The notes under the pieces were generated by a model. That model was not told the DNA's origin. It did no database searches and saw nothing but the letters and a program-made list of their open reading frames with translations. Positions 45,977 to 57,213 of a stretch of DNA of 64,000 nt are shown piece after piece. The DNA lies in contig OX422208.1 of NCBI GenBank assembly GCA_949130495.1, forward strand, positions 399,488,561 to 399,552,560, given 5' to 3'. Every line of letters begins with the position of its first letter. Position 1 is the stretch's first letter. The DNA is from Sambucus nigra (lineage: Eukaryota > Streptophyta > Magnoliopsida > Dipsacales > Adoxaceae). Position numbers and translations under genes: made by a program.

Positions 45977-47545
45977 TGATACGACGCAAATATTGCGTAT
46001 TTCACCCGTTAACCTACGCGTTATTAGACCCCTCGGGTATCTTAATCCCTATATTTATTCTTGTTAACCAAACAACCTTAGATTTGTACAGATATATGCT
46101 TTGCAGGGGTTATTTGAGATTTTGTAGGTATTTCGGTGCTTAGTGTGAAGTTTGATAGCTTTCCGGTGAAATTACGTCGACTTTTACAGTTTCAGAGGCA
46201 TTTTAGTAATTTCGGCATTCGATTTTTAATCCCTAACCCTTCACAGAAGTTGAAGCCCTTTTATTTATCTTCCCTTGGCCGCCGACGATGAAGGAATTCG
46301 AGTTGTAATGAAGAGGTTATGGAAATTTTAGGATGGTTTTTACTTCAAATTCACACTCAAGGGCGCATTCAAGGGCATTTTAGTCATTTCATATTTTAAT
46401 TTTTTGTCCTAATGTCTTCTTGGATGTTGTATCCCTTTGAGTTATCTTCGTGTAGCCTCTGACCGTGCCTAATTCTAAGTTATAACGAAGAAGTTACGTA
46501 TTTTTCGTAAAGTTGGACAAAGCTGCAGAATTGCAGACCCAAAGCGATTCGCTTTGCACCATAAAGTCCGTAAATTTCATTTTTTGGTGGGGTATTTAGG
46601 GGAATTTTTTTCCTTAAGTGGGGGGGAGGGGGGGATCATTTTTAGACTTGAGACATTCATTTTCTCTTAGTTTTTAGACCCAGGGTTACATTTTGGGGAT
46701 TATTTTTATGGAGCTTCCCTCTCCATTTTCTTTGTGGGTTTCCACTATTAATGTAAGTTTTCCTTTACTATTCATTGTCTTTCTCTTAGTTAAGCTTTAT
46801 TCCCTAGTTTTCCATGCTTTGGTATTTATTTCAAGCCTAGTTTAATTTGTAGTGTTAAATTAATTAGTTGTTGCTTAATATATTAGGCGCTTAAATTAAT
46901 GTTGTTTATCATGCTTAGTGGCTAATTTAGTCTAGGTTGTGTTGGATTGAACTCACCTAAGGGTTGATTGGTTGCGTTGCTTTGGTGATGGAGTTTTACG
47001 TGTTTATTTCGATTGGGTTGTCCTAGTTATTACACCTAGGAGATTTAACGGGTTATATCATGTATGGTCCGTATTTATAACCTTGCGTGTGTAATTTCCG
47101 GGGTATTTATTGAAGCCAAATTCTTATTATACTTTTATGCGAATTTAGGGGTGTGACAACTCTTTATTTAATTAACTGTCAAAACGAGACGCAATCTTGA
47201 TTGACTCATCAACCCATGTAACCATTTATACTAATCAACTAGGGGTGAGGGATATCCAACGCAACCTATAGTTTTTTATTCCTTTGTTAACGTAGTTTAA
47301 TTTACCCCCGCCTAGATTAATCTTTTCTTTCTTTTTATTTAGCAAAATCACCTTTTACACTTTTATTTTAGGAGTATTAAACCTAATAAATTCTAGCACT
47401 AGTCTCTGTGGATTTTTCGATACCCGGACATTGCCACTATACTCCCTTTTTGAGTGTAGTCATAAGTTTAGATTTTTGTATAGAGGTGGTGAACAGAAAA
47501 CAACGATCGATGTGCTGACTACGTGCTACTTTTCATCCTCAATCA
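45977..47545 (+). repeat. 5' LTR of copy 1
   Basis: It starts TGATACGACGCAAATATTGC and ends CCTCAATCA. It is closely similar to 50931-52409. The 5' LTR has about 90-100 bases near 47200-47295 (GACTCATCAACCCATG onward) absent from the 3' LTR, which accounts for most of the length difference. AAAGCGATTCGCTTT (46541-46555) is a near-perfect palindrome. Confidence 0.9.
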
Positions 47546-47548
47546 AAA

Positions 47549-47566
47549 TGGTGCCATTGCCGGGGA
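47549..47566 (+). other. Primer binding site for Asp-tRNA
   Basis: TGGTGCCATTGCCGGGGA differs from TGGCGCCGTTGCCGGGGA, the complement of plant tRNA-Asp 3' end, at two CpG positions changed to TpG/CpA. That is what methylated-C decay would give. It lies 3 bases after the LTR end. Confidence 0.88.
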
Positions 47567-47738
47567 CTTGTTGTTTTTGAATTTATTTGATTTAGTATTT
47601 CGTAGTATTTTGTTTCTATTTGTATTTTTTGCTAATATTTTTTGTAGGACTTCTACATTTGAGCGCCAAGGAACGGTTGAATTTGTTTCGCGCATATCTT
47701 TGTGGAATTTGTCATCTCACGCCTTTGGTGGGGTAAGC

Positions 47739-48689
47739 ATGTATTATTCTAGTTTTTTTGGTAAACCTAATGATATTTCTCAAAATCCCGATAAACCTAT
47801 GACTTTTGGTCAATACTTACAAGCCCAAAAAATTGCAACATCTAAAATGACTTTGCGTGAGTATTATGAAAGTCAAAGTATGGATTACGTAAATTTTGGG
47901 AATGATCATTTCGATTTTGGGTCACAAGATCCTTATGATAAGAATTTTGAAACAATTTGCAATATCTTTCAAAATTCTTATAATAATGATTTTTATAGTC
48001 GTTCCGATGATAATTTTCAAAGTTCTCATTTTCAAGAATCCGCACCTCGACCTATGACATTTGGTGAGGGTTTGCGTATGCTTGAAAATGAGAAAATTGA
48101 AAATTGTTATTGGGAAGAAAATCGTTGTTGGGAGTATGAGTTGGATTTATTATTTGAATTCGACGACGATTTTTATTCCGAGACTTTTGAAGTCGAGGAA
48201 TGTTTTGAACCAAATGAGGACTTTGTGCCTACTTTGCAACAAATCATTCTTGACTTGACCCATGGTATAGTAGAGAATGAAAATGAGGAAGAAAGGGGCG
48301 TAGTATCCATTTGCAACGAACTCGTTTCTTCTTTGATTCTCAAAGAAAAAAGTTTCATTGCAAATGATCCTATTTCCTTCGAAATTCAACCTTCAAGCGA
48401 TAATAATTCAACTCTTGAGATTGAATTTCTTTCATCCCCATCTTTATTCTATACTATCACACCGACGCTAGTACCCGATGAATCGGTTCCAAACTTTATA
48501 GTTTCAAACCTTTTCACCGATGAGGAGTACTCGCTCGAGTCACCTTCTATGAAGGCATCTTTTCCCTCATGTGTGCCCCCTCCCATTCCAACTTCAAAAT
48601 CCTTGGGAGAAAATTCAGTTTTTTTGTACCTCTCGTGTTTTTATCAGCCGTTTTATCCAAATCCCCCATCGTCCCCCAAAAACTTTTAA
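47739..48689 (+). CDS. ORF of unknown function in the non-autonomous element (316 codons)
   Basis: It is an uninterrupted frame. The longest reading (from 47523) starts inside the LTR and would translate the primer site, so ATG 47739 (MYYSSFFGKPNDIS) is the more likely start. I do not recognise the protein. It is acidic and Asn/Asp/Phe-rich. The phrase PMTFG occurs twice (PMTFGQYLQ and PMTFGEGLRMLENE), about 100 residues apart. There are repeated aromatic-acidic stretches (YESQSMDYVNFGNDHFDFG; FEFDDDFYSETFEVEECFE), and the C-terminus is Pro/Ser-rich, ending PNPPSSPKNF. No zinc knuckle, capsid or pol motif is seen. Copy 2 retains the second half. A possible splice donor GGGTAAGC lies just before the ATG. 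Confidence 0.7.
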   Translation: MYYSSFFGKPNDISQNPDKPMTFGQYLQAQKIATSKMTLREYYESQSMDYVNFGNDHFDFGSQDPYDKNFETICNIFQNSYNNDFYSRSDDNFQSSHFQESAPRPMTFGEGLRMLENEKIENCYWEENRCWEYELDLLFEFDDDFYSETFEVEECFEPNEDFVPTLQQIILDLTHGIVENENEEERGVVSICNELVSSLILKEKSFIANDPISFEIQPSSDNNSTLEIEFLSSPSLFYTITPTLVPDESVPNFIVSNLFTDEEYSLESPSMKASFPSCVPPPIPTSKSLGENSVFLYLSCFYQPFYPNPPSSPKNF

Positions 48690-50930
48690 TTGGCGATGGT
48701 TCATTTCTTCCTCCTTACACATGACTTTCGTTGTTCAAACGAAATTCTTATTTTCTGAAAGGCATGCTTTCAAGTGAGGGTACACCGATTATCCTCCAAA
48801 GTCAAATTATAGTTTGGGTGGATCCTTAAAAATTTCAACTTCTAGTATATAATTAGTTAGAAGTTAAAATTATAGGTTGTACATACTAGGTTTATATTTA
48901 TTTTTACTTATTATCTAGTGTAATTAGTTAAACTTTTACTCCTTCTTTTTGTTATGCTTTGGTACTAACATGTTTTGTAGAATCACTGGACGTGTACTTT
49001 CAGGAGATCACTCCATTTTGGGTAAAATTGCTCTTTTTCTCTCTTTAACTTGGTTCTTAATTAACATTGAGGACAATGTCAGGTTTTAGTTAAGTGGTGT
49101 AGGATATTTTATCCATTCATTGGTAGTTTCTTTGATTTGATTATATGTTATTCCTAAACATGCTTTTCTTGTAAAAAATTAAAAATGTCAAAAATATTTT
49201 CTTTCTTTTTTCTCCTTTATTGGGCATTTTACCTTTGTTTCCGATGATAAATTTCAATAATTGCCCGATCCATTAGATAACTCAACGATGCATGTTCTCG
49301 ATTTTAGAAGTTATTAAACTTTAGTCCTCAATTATTGATATTATGAATAACTTCATGAATTGAACTTTAATCCCATGAGCACATGCGCTTTTCTTGCTTT
49401 ATTGATTTGGTTTAAGATTGTTATAACTCGGTAATCTTTTGTTGCATTGTATATACTTACACCGAGTGAGCTTTGTGATTTTCGTCATTTGTGAGTGTTA
49501 GACACTATTCATTCCTCATTGAAAACGTTTAATTCATCGGTAATCTCACTATTCTTTCATTTGATCGTTCATTAATTGAGTTCATTCTTGAAATGTGTTA
49601 CTTGAGCATGATTTTCAAAGTTTATTTTGACTCGAGAATTGCGTAAACTTTAGGAAATGATCAGAGGCCATCTTTGTTATATCACCCATATTGACCTTGA
49701 CCTCGCCTTAAATGTTTCCCTCGTCAACCCCCTTTAAGCCTAAATATTGCCTTTTGTTTCATAATCCCAATCCCATAACCAACTCCGTATTGGAGTTTTA
49801 AGCCATATATATACCTTACATACCTTCGTTTGGAATTTACTTGGGATTAAATGATGTTCTTGTTATGTGGTTGCAATTTAGGCACGTGAGAGTGAAAAGT
49901 AAAGAAAAGAAAGAAGTGAAAAAGAGAGAAAAAGAGAAAGTAGAAAACAAAAGAAAATAAAAGAAAAAGTGAGGAAAAGAAGAAAAGAAAAGAAAGAGAA
50001 AATTTATATATATTGTGTATAGTGTTCAATAAGCTTTGTTTACTCTCCCCATTGTTATATTCAATGCCTTTTATGGATTGTATCTTCCAATTTTTGGAAT
50101 TGCTCGCAATTTCCCATTATCCCGAGTTTTCATCCCCGAACACTTTGAATCCATACATATTCCTTTCCTTGCATAAACCTAGCTCCAAAACCTACATTAC
50201 AACCATATAAAATCCTATGTGATCTTAGGGTGAATTTTATTTAAAAGTCATAATAGTTTTGATTATTTGTGAAAATGAATTTCGCCTTCTTTAATGAGCG
50301 GTATCTTTCATTGAGATTATAAATTTTCATTTTATATATAGCGTTCTTCATTTGTGACATGTGCGTGGCCTAGTTTCCATTTACATTTACTCTTTATGCC
50401 CTCAAGTGCCGTGTATTACCTACCATTTCATAGTGATTTCATTTGTTGAGTGTAATGCCCGGTGAGGATTGACATATGCATGCTTTATGTTTATTATTCA
50501 ATTTATTTAAGTTTTGGACAAATCATACTTTGCATGTCCTCGCTCCCCTCCCACATTTTAAGGTTTCAATTCCACGAGGTTCATTCTGTAATGCTGATAA
50601 TACGGACTTTTGTGTGAATTTTTTCATTGTGCTAATAATGTGTATCAAGTCTTTTTCGAATTTTTGGGCATGTCGCATGTGATTGGGCATTATTTTTAGG
50701 AAACCATACGATGTTTGTGGGTTTCATCCTTGAATATCGTCACGAGACGACACTCGTCCACTAGGGTAACCTAGGGGTTTAATGACTTATTGCATATGGT
50801 AAATGCAATCGTTCACCCGCGAAAGTGGCTTTTATTGTTTTTGTACTTGTATCCTATTTTTGGTTTGCTTGTAGTCTTTATTGTTTCCTATTTCATTGCT
50901 AGGGACTAGTAATGTGTGAGTTAGGGGGTG
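48690..50930 (+). other. Internal non-coding region of copy 1
   Basis: 2.2 kb without a coding region. Several stretches are conserved with copy 2: sequence just after the ORF (TTATTTTCTGAAAGGCATG, GAGGGTACACCGATTATC), a TTAAGTGGTGTAGGATATT block near 49094, and CTAGGGTAACCTAG at 50761-50774. A purine-rich GA tract lies at 49890-50000. The terminal purine tract GAGTTAGGGGGTG ends at about 50930. Confidence 0.65.
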
Positions 50931-52409
50931 TGATATGATGTAAATATTGCGTATTTCACCTGTTAACCTACACGTTATTAGCCCCCCCGGGTATCTTAAA
51001 CCCTACATTTATGCTCGTTAACCAGACAACCTCGGATTTGTATAGATATATGTTTTATAGGGGTTAATTGAGCTTTTATAGGTATTTCGGTGCTTAGTGT
51101 GAAGCTCGATAGCTTTTCGGTGAAATTTCATCGACTTTTACAGCTTCGGGGGCATTTTAGTAATTTCATAATTCGGTTTTTAATCCCTAACCCTTCACGA
51201 AAGTTGAAGCCCTTTTATTTCTCTTAGCGTGGCCGCTGACGGTGCATGAATCCGAGTTGTAATGAAGAGGTTATGGCATTTTTAGGATGGTTTTTACTTC
51301 AAAGTCACACTCAAGGGCACATTCAAGGGCATTTTAGTCTTTTCATATTTTGGTTTTTTATCCTAATTTCTCTTCTATGTTGTATCCCACTGAGTATCTT
51401 CGCGTAGCCTCTAACCGTGCCTGATTCTGAGTTATAACAAAGAAGTTACGACATTTTCCGTAAAGTTGGACAAATCTGCAGAATTGCAGACCCAAATCGA
51501 TTCCCTTTGCACCAGAAAGTCCGCAAATTTCATTTTTTGGTGGGTTTTTTAGTGGGGTCTTTAGGGGAAAACTTTCCCTTAAGTGGGGGGATTATTTTTA
51601 GACTTGAGACATTCATTTTCTCTTAGTTTTTAGACCCATGGTTACATTTTGGGGATTATTTTTGTGGAGCTTCCCTCTCCATTTTCTTTGTGGGTTTCCA
51701 CCATTAATGTAAGTTTTCCTTTACTATTCATTGTCTTTCTCTTAGTTAAGCTTTTTGTGCCGTAGTTTTCCATGCTTTGGTATTTATTTCAAGACTAGTT
51801 TAATTTGTAGTGTTAAATTAATTAGTTGTTGCTTAATTAATTAGGTGCTTTAATTAATGTTGTTTATCATGCTTAGTGGCAAATTTAGTCTAGGTTGTGT
51901 TGGATTGAACTCACCTAAGGGTTGATTGGTTGCTTTGATTTGGTGATGGAATTTTATGTGTTTATTTTGATTGGGTTGTCCTAGTTATTACACCTAGGAG
52001 ATTTAGCAGGGTATATCATGTATGCTCCGTATTTACAACCTTGCGTGTGTAATTTCCAGGATATTTGTTGACGCCAAATTCTTATTAGACTTTTATGCAA
52101 ATTTAGGGGTGTGACAACTCTTGATTTAATTAATTGTCGAAACGAGATGCAATCTTGATTAATGTAGTTTAATTTACCCTCGCCTAGATTAATCTTTTCT
52201 TTATGTTTAGTTAGAACAATCACCTTTTACACTTTTATTTTAGGAGTATTAAACCTAATAAATTCTAGCACTAGTCTCTGCAGATTTTTTGATACCCGGA
52301 CTTTGCCGCTATACTCCCTTTAGTCATATGTTTAGGTTTTTGTATTGAGGTGGTAAACATAAAACAACGATCGGTGTGCTGACTATGCGCTACTTATCAA
52401 CCTAAATCA
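50931..52409 (+). repeat. 3' LTR of copy 1
   Basis: It starts TGATATGATGTAAATATTGC and ends CCTAAATCA, directly before the target copy TAACA. The palindrome seen in the 5' LTR is degenerate here (AAATCGATTCCCTTT). Confidence 0.9.
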
Positions 52410-52628
52410 TAACACTTTCAAGGTATGGGGCTAGTGAGTGTAAATTTTTACGGATGAGTATTTTCGGGGTGGGGCTAAGCAGTACACTTTTTCGTTAGCT
52501 TAGGTGCAAGACTAGGTGGTAATTATTGGTAGGTATTCTTCCTAAGTGATATGCTAGGGTACACTGGTGGTTTAAATATCTCTAAGTATGGGACTAGGGA
52601 TGGTATGAGGATTTAAAGATCAGATAAA

Positions 52629-52645
52629 GGGGGGGGGGGGGGGGG
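52629..52645 (+). repeat. 17-base poly-G run
   Basis: Seventeen consecutive G lie at the junction between plus-oriented LTR sequence and a minus-strand gypsy LTR. Confidence 0.95.
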
Positions 52646-54771
52646 CTATTAGAGAATAATGAACTTGATAAAATGGGGAATTAAAGCCTAAGACAATAAA
52701 CGACTATTAAAATGAATTTGCGTCATCAATTAGTGTTAGAGATAACGAAAATTGTGCTGACTGGCTATAGCTACGTATGTGTGTGCTGGTGTCACCAATA
52801 AGTGCAGGGCTAACGAAAATTGGGTTGATCGTCCACAACGCGAAACCTCCACCCCGATAGCAAGCAACGTAGGTATGTCATACATATAACAAACTATAAT
52901 ACAGGTATACATTCCACCTATATAGATTTAACATCAATAATGTATTCACACAACCATATGATAATAATAGGCAATCATCTTACCTATATATATATAATAA
53001 CAGTAGGTATTCATCATACCTATATATAACCATAGGGCATACGCACAACCCATATAATAAATCCCATACGTAGTATATTATATCCCAAATATCCTACGTA
53101 TTTTTCGATTATGACTTTAATCCTCAAAGAATATATTCCCGAACTTATCTAACCGCACGATAGTGATCATTTAATCCTCAAATAAATTCAGTAGGTAAAC
53201 ATCACGTCTTACAAATCATGTCATCACGACTCTCGAATTTCTACGAATTAAATTCACTTTAATTAGGTTTATTCCTCGATAATCCCTAATTCACGCTTAA
53301 CCCTTTATTCCATCTCTTAAGGTTAATCCTAATTATACTTAAGGTTATACCGGTAATTTATGACTCTCTTACTATAGGTCCTAACCTTAAATTATCGGTT
53401 ATACGATTTAAAACCCAAATAATATAATTCTCCAAAGTAACTTTTTTAATTAATCACTCATTAATTTCCCCCCATTCACAACCCAAAATAATATTTTTCG
53501 GGTCTTCAGTATATCCTACCGCCCTTCCCTAAGTCCCATTAATTTCATTTAATCATCATCAAAGATTCCTCAAAGTTTGGGATTTAATCAACAATTAAAA
53601 AGAAAAAATATTTCACATTTCCAGGGGGAGTCGATCGATCGATAATTCAGGTCGATCGATCGATAGTCTTGAGTTGCTCGATCGATTGACCAGTTATTTG
53701 CCCAGATTTTCTGCATAAAATTCCTACGGGTTTCCATACTTTTTAATCATCAAAATCTTTATCAAATAATCCCAAACGCCCCATAATTCATCCCATATGA
53801 TATACCAAGATATATAATCGATCTCTTATAATCAAACAACCTAAAATCATCAAGAAGTTTGGATTCAAACATATTAATTCTCATAATTTTCAGAAAACTC
53901 ATATTTTATTATTTCTCCAAGAACATCATATAAACTAAGATTTTCTTCACCAATAATTCCCAAATTTTGTGGGTTAAATTCTATACTCAAACGAAAATTA
54001 ATCCTACATCATTCTCCTTTCAAAGATTCAATTAACATCACCATAATTCACCTTTGATTATGCATATTTTTAGAATTTTCTAAACAACCTAACATGGACA
54101 ATATACATGCTAAATTTGCAATAATTAATCACTTGCCTCTAATTCGTAGGTCTGGTCCATCGGGGATGATTGCCCACTGGAGGTTCTTCCCTTCTCCGAT
54201 CAACTTCCGGTGGTGGTGACTTTTGGCTCTTGGTTCTCCCACAATGACTCTTCCCTTTCCCCAGAGAAACTCCTCACTCTCTCTCAATTTCTTTCTCTCT
54301 AAGTTTTGTAGAAAGAATCAATAATCTAAACCCTTTAGACTTATAAAAATCTCCTAAATTCGTGCATACTATTCACCTTCCAAGTTAAATGACCATATAC
54401 AAACATTCAAGTAGACTTTTCAACTATTTGAACCCTTCCGGACACTTTGGCGCAGTCAAAACGACCATTCGGATGACTTAATAATAATTCACTTTTATTT
54501 CAATAAATTCTAATCCCAACACGACTCAAATGCGCGTCCCGACTTAATTACCATAAATATCATACACATAAGTTGCGATAATTTTATAAAGTCATAAACA
54601 ATTGTAAAGTCGTAATCATATATATTACTTTAATCACTAAGTAATATTCAACATAAATCACATACTACTTTATTCTCGAGTAATATTTAAATCCGGATTA
54701 ATTTCCAATTATATTACAATTAATTCTAATTAATCCCATTTTAAGAGTCATTAAAAATATGGGGTATTACA
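52646..54771 (-). mobile_element. Minus-strand gypsy LTR (family G), 3' LTR of a decayed element
   Basis: On the minus strand it begins TGTAATACCCCATATTTTTA at 54771, right after a polypurine tract. It is homologous to the plus-strand LTRs at 57214 and 60137 (shared TTGACTGCGCCA-like block, GAGAGAGAA leader, and CCTACGTTGCTTGCTATC near 52860-52885). It has three TCGATCGATCGA-type motifs at 53631-53687 and repeated GTATACCTA-like units at 52890-53060. Its far end is obscured by the G-run. Confidence 0.8.
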
Positions 54772-54784
54772 TACTCCCCCCTTA
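54772..54784 (-). other. Polypurine tract of minus-strand gypsy element
   Basis: On the minus strand AAGGGGGGAGTA lies immediately before the LTR start. It is preceded by TTTCGAGATGAAATTCCG, the remnant of the typical gypsy pol 3' end (TTTGAGGACGAAATTCC). Confidence 0.85.
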
Positions 54785-56700
54785 CAACGGAATTTCATCT
54801 CGAAATTCAAAAAACAAAAGTAAAGCATGCAAGAACAATTCTGGATAAGTATTGCGCACCACATACTTGCGCTCCCAAGTAGATTACTCTGTACCACCCA
54901 TACAGTATGCTATCGAATACCCCCAATAATGAACACCTCACTTATGATCATTTTAACCCCAGGTTACCCTGTCACGTAGGTTCTTGTCCAAGCCTTACAA
55001 TTTAAATTTCACTACTTATACTTTATTCTAGATATTCACTATCTAACCTTCTACTATATGCACTTAAATAGATTAACCGTTCTTTATATAAATACCATCT
55101 CGTCTTGCGATTATCATACACAAGTAGGTTAATTGTACAGTATATATTTTACACACAATATATACTATAAGTTTTAAGTCATCTCTAATATTCGCAATAG
55201 TTCCTGGTTCCTCACCTTTATCCCACAAGTAGGGGAAACAATAAGACTTACCGTACCATACTCAACTTGCACCATGCCCAACAATAAACTCATAAGAGTT
55301 ATAGTACACCAACTTCACTAGTGGAACATACGTCTCTCGTCCTTCCTTAAGACTCAAGGTTACAAACATGATTTATCTTCCAATATCAGATTTGTTCGCT
55401 TAGTCTGCCCATTATTCCGCGGATGATAGATCATAACCAATCACAACTCGGTACCCATGACTCGTGAAAATTCTTCCAAAATCGGAGGAGAAAGTCTCGT
55501 CCTAATTGGACACAATATTAAATGGTACCCTATGTAACCTCACTATCTCGGTTATATTAAGATCAATGCATATTATCTCGTAGTATGATCAACCTTAATT
55601 GGCATAACTTGATCTTCTTCAGTCAACTGATCAACTATCACCCATATAGGATCGTAACCATGTTAGCGATAAAATCCTTACGAATACTCTCCCAATACTA
55701 CTTAGAAATCCCTAACGGTTGGAGAAACCTCTACTGTTTTCGAATGGTCCACCCTAATTCCAACAGACAGGTGGCCCGCTACAAGAGGAATCTAGCCAAA
55801 CATCTTTTCATATAAATCCTATTACCATAGTCATTTATATCCTGATACATTTGTTATTCTACCGACTATATCTCTACTTGTCATAAATGATCGGACATTC
55901 AAGCCCCGATATCTAAACCTCTATATTTATTTTCCTTATCCCATATCTCCAAAATGGGGAACAATATCTTATTCAATTACCTAGGGCGCCCATACACCCT
56001 ATATTTCTCACATTGTTGCACAAATAACATATACTCTTCTTAAATCAATTTTCGCTCACTTGGCATACTGATATGGTAGGGGTGCACTCAATCACCCCAC
56101 TAGTCATAACTTAATCACTCTATCAGTGGCATCATTGTTTTATTCATAATGTTACTAGGACTAGGTGACTCTTAAGTCATAATAGAATTATCTGTTTGTA
56201 TATTTAAAATGACCAAGGTACGAACTTATGTACTATCGATCAAACTTCTCTCCCACTCCCGACGTTCGCTAGTTTCATGTGTGGGATGTCTCACAAAACG
56301 AAATCCAAACAAGGAACCCCCCGATACACTACTACTTAACATAGTCGGTCATCAAGATCCGTAATGGCCCTCAGTCCATAATCTGTACCTTCCCATAACT
56401 TCTGTATGTTGACATAAAAGTCTACTAGTCCATGCTTATATATACCCAAATTCTCGGCGCTATATATAATGAGCTATTTCTCGCTGTTCAACGAAAACAT
56501 AATATATCCTAAGACACATCAGTAAAATAAATTTCTACTCACACATATAACTAGACAATATTTTCACTAAGGTCTATGATATCATGAAATATAGGCCCAA
56601 CCCTCACCGCTCAAAATTAATTTTACTCTCCCCGGAGTATCCAACATGATAGTCTTATCACTCAATCTACTATCATTAAAACATTTGGTAATTTATCACT
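54785..56700 (-). pseudogene. Degenerate gypsy pol: RNase H and integrase remnants
   Basis: Read on the minus strand from the right: an RNase H scrap near 56270-56320 (VRHPTHET, from the RxHExNYPTHDLEL block); then the integrase zinc module near 55700-55840 (MYQDINDYGN, KRCLARFLL, TCLLELGW, RFLQPLGISK, YWESI); then the core near 55440-55670 (GYDPIWVIVDQLTEEDQVMP, RYLPFNIVSN-like, and STAYHPQTDGQ decayed to MIYHPRNNGQT). The order RNase H-integrase defines Ty3/gypsy, and the wording fits chromovirus Tekay/Del-like elements. Stops are very frequent. RT, protease and gag are absent on this side. Confidence 0.75.
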
Positions 56701-56740
56701 ACATATTACCATAATGAGTTCTATTATGATTAATAATTTT

Positions 56741-57157
56741 ATGGCTCGTGAGAAGACTCTTTAGGAAAAGTGTGCTTTTATTAACGGTGAGCGCGATAAC
56801 CTTTTAGGAATTATTGAAAATTTGAAAATGGAATCCCTAAAATTGGAAGAGTCTAATTCTTTGCTTGAGGCTAAAATTTTGAAGATGAAAAATAATTTAA
56901 AAGACTCAAGTAGTGTGAATAGTGATGGTAGGGGATTATCTTGTTCTAGTGCTTCAAATGTTAAAGCCAAAACCATTGTTTGTTTTAGAGGTTCAACCAA
57001 AACCAAGTATGTTAGGAAAGGTCAACCCATAGGTATTGATCCAATCATTTACGCATGTTTACATTATAGTAGGAAAGGTCACCTTAGGCATTTTTGTTAT
57101 GATGTTAGAAGTGATACGAAGAAATTTAAGGAAAGTGTCCCATCGGTTCCCATATAG
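56741..57157 (+). pseudogene. Sirevirus-like copia gag fragment with broken zinc knuckle
   Basis: It opens MAREKTL followed by a stop, then CAFINGERDNLLGIIENLKM and a Leu/Glu/Lys heptad helix (LEESNSLLEAKILKMKNNLK), a Ser-rich linker, then a knuckle CLHYSRKGHLRHFC in which the second Cys is Tyr (TGT to TAT). A basic tail follows. Coiled coil plus late zinc knuckle matches the gag end of copia 1. It is cut at 57213 by a gypsy LTR. It binds RNA in intact relatives. Confidence 0.75.
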
Positions 57158-57213
57158 ACATACACGTGTTTGGGTTAAGAAATCCATTTTGGAGACGCTA
57201 AATGTTAGATTGG

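Larger units (their letters stand above)
45977..52409 (+). mobile_element. Complete non-autonomous LTR retrotransposon (copy 1) with target duplication
   Basis: The LTRs are 45977-47545 and 50931-52409, flanked by TAACA (45972-45976 and 52410-52414). A primer site complementary to Asp-tRNA lies 3 bases after the 5' LTR. There is a purine tract before the 3' LTR and a single long ORF (316-388 codons) without pol domains. The Asp-tRNA site and LTR style suggest an Athila/Tat-lineage gypsy parent. The element must have relied on proteins of another element. Copy 2 lies at 25649-30978. Confidence 0.88.

Noticed and set aside
53631..53690. CGATCGAT repeats as a CRISPR-like or integron site
   Set aside because: Eukaryotic LTR context, motifs are short palindromes without spacers of constant length.
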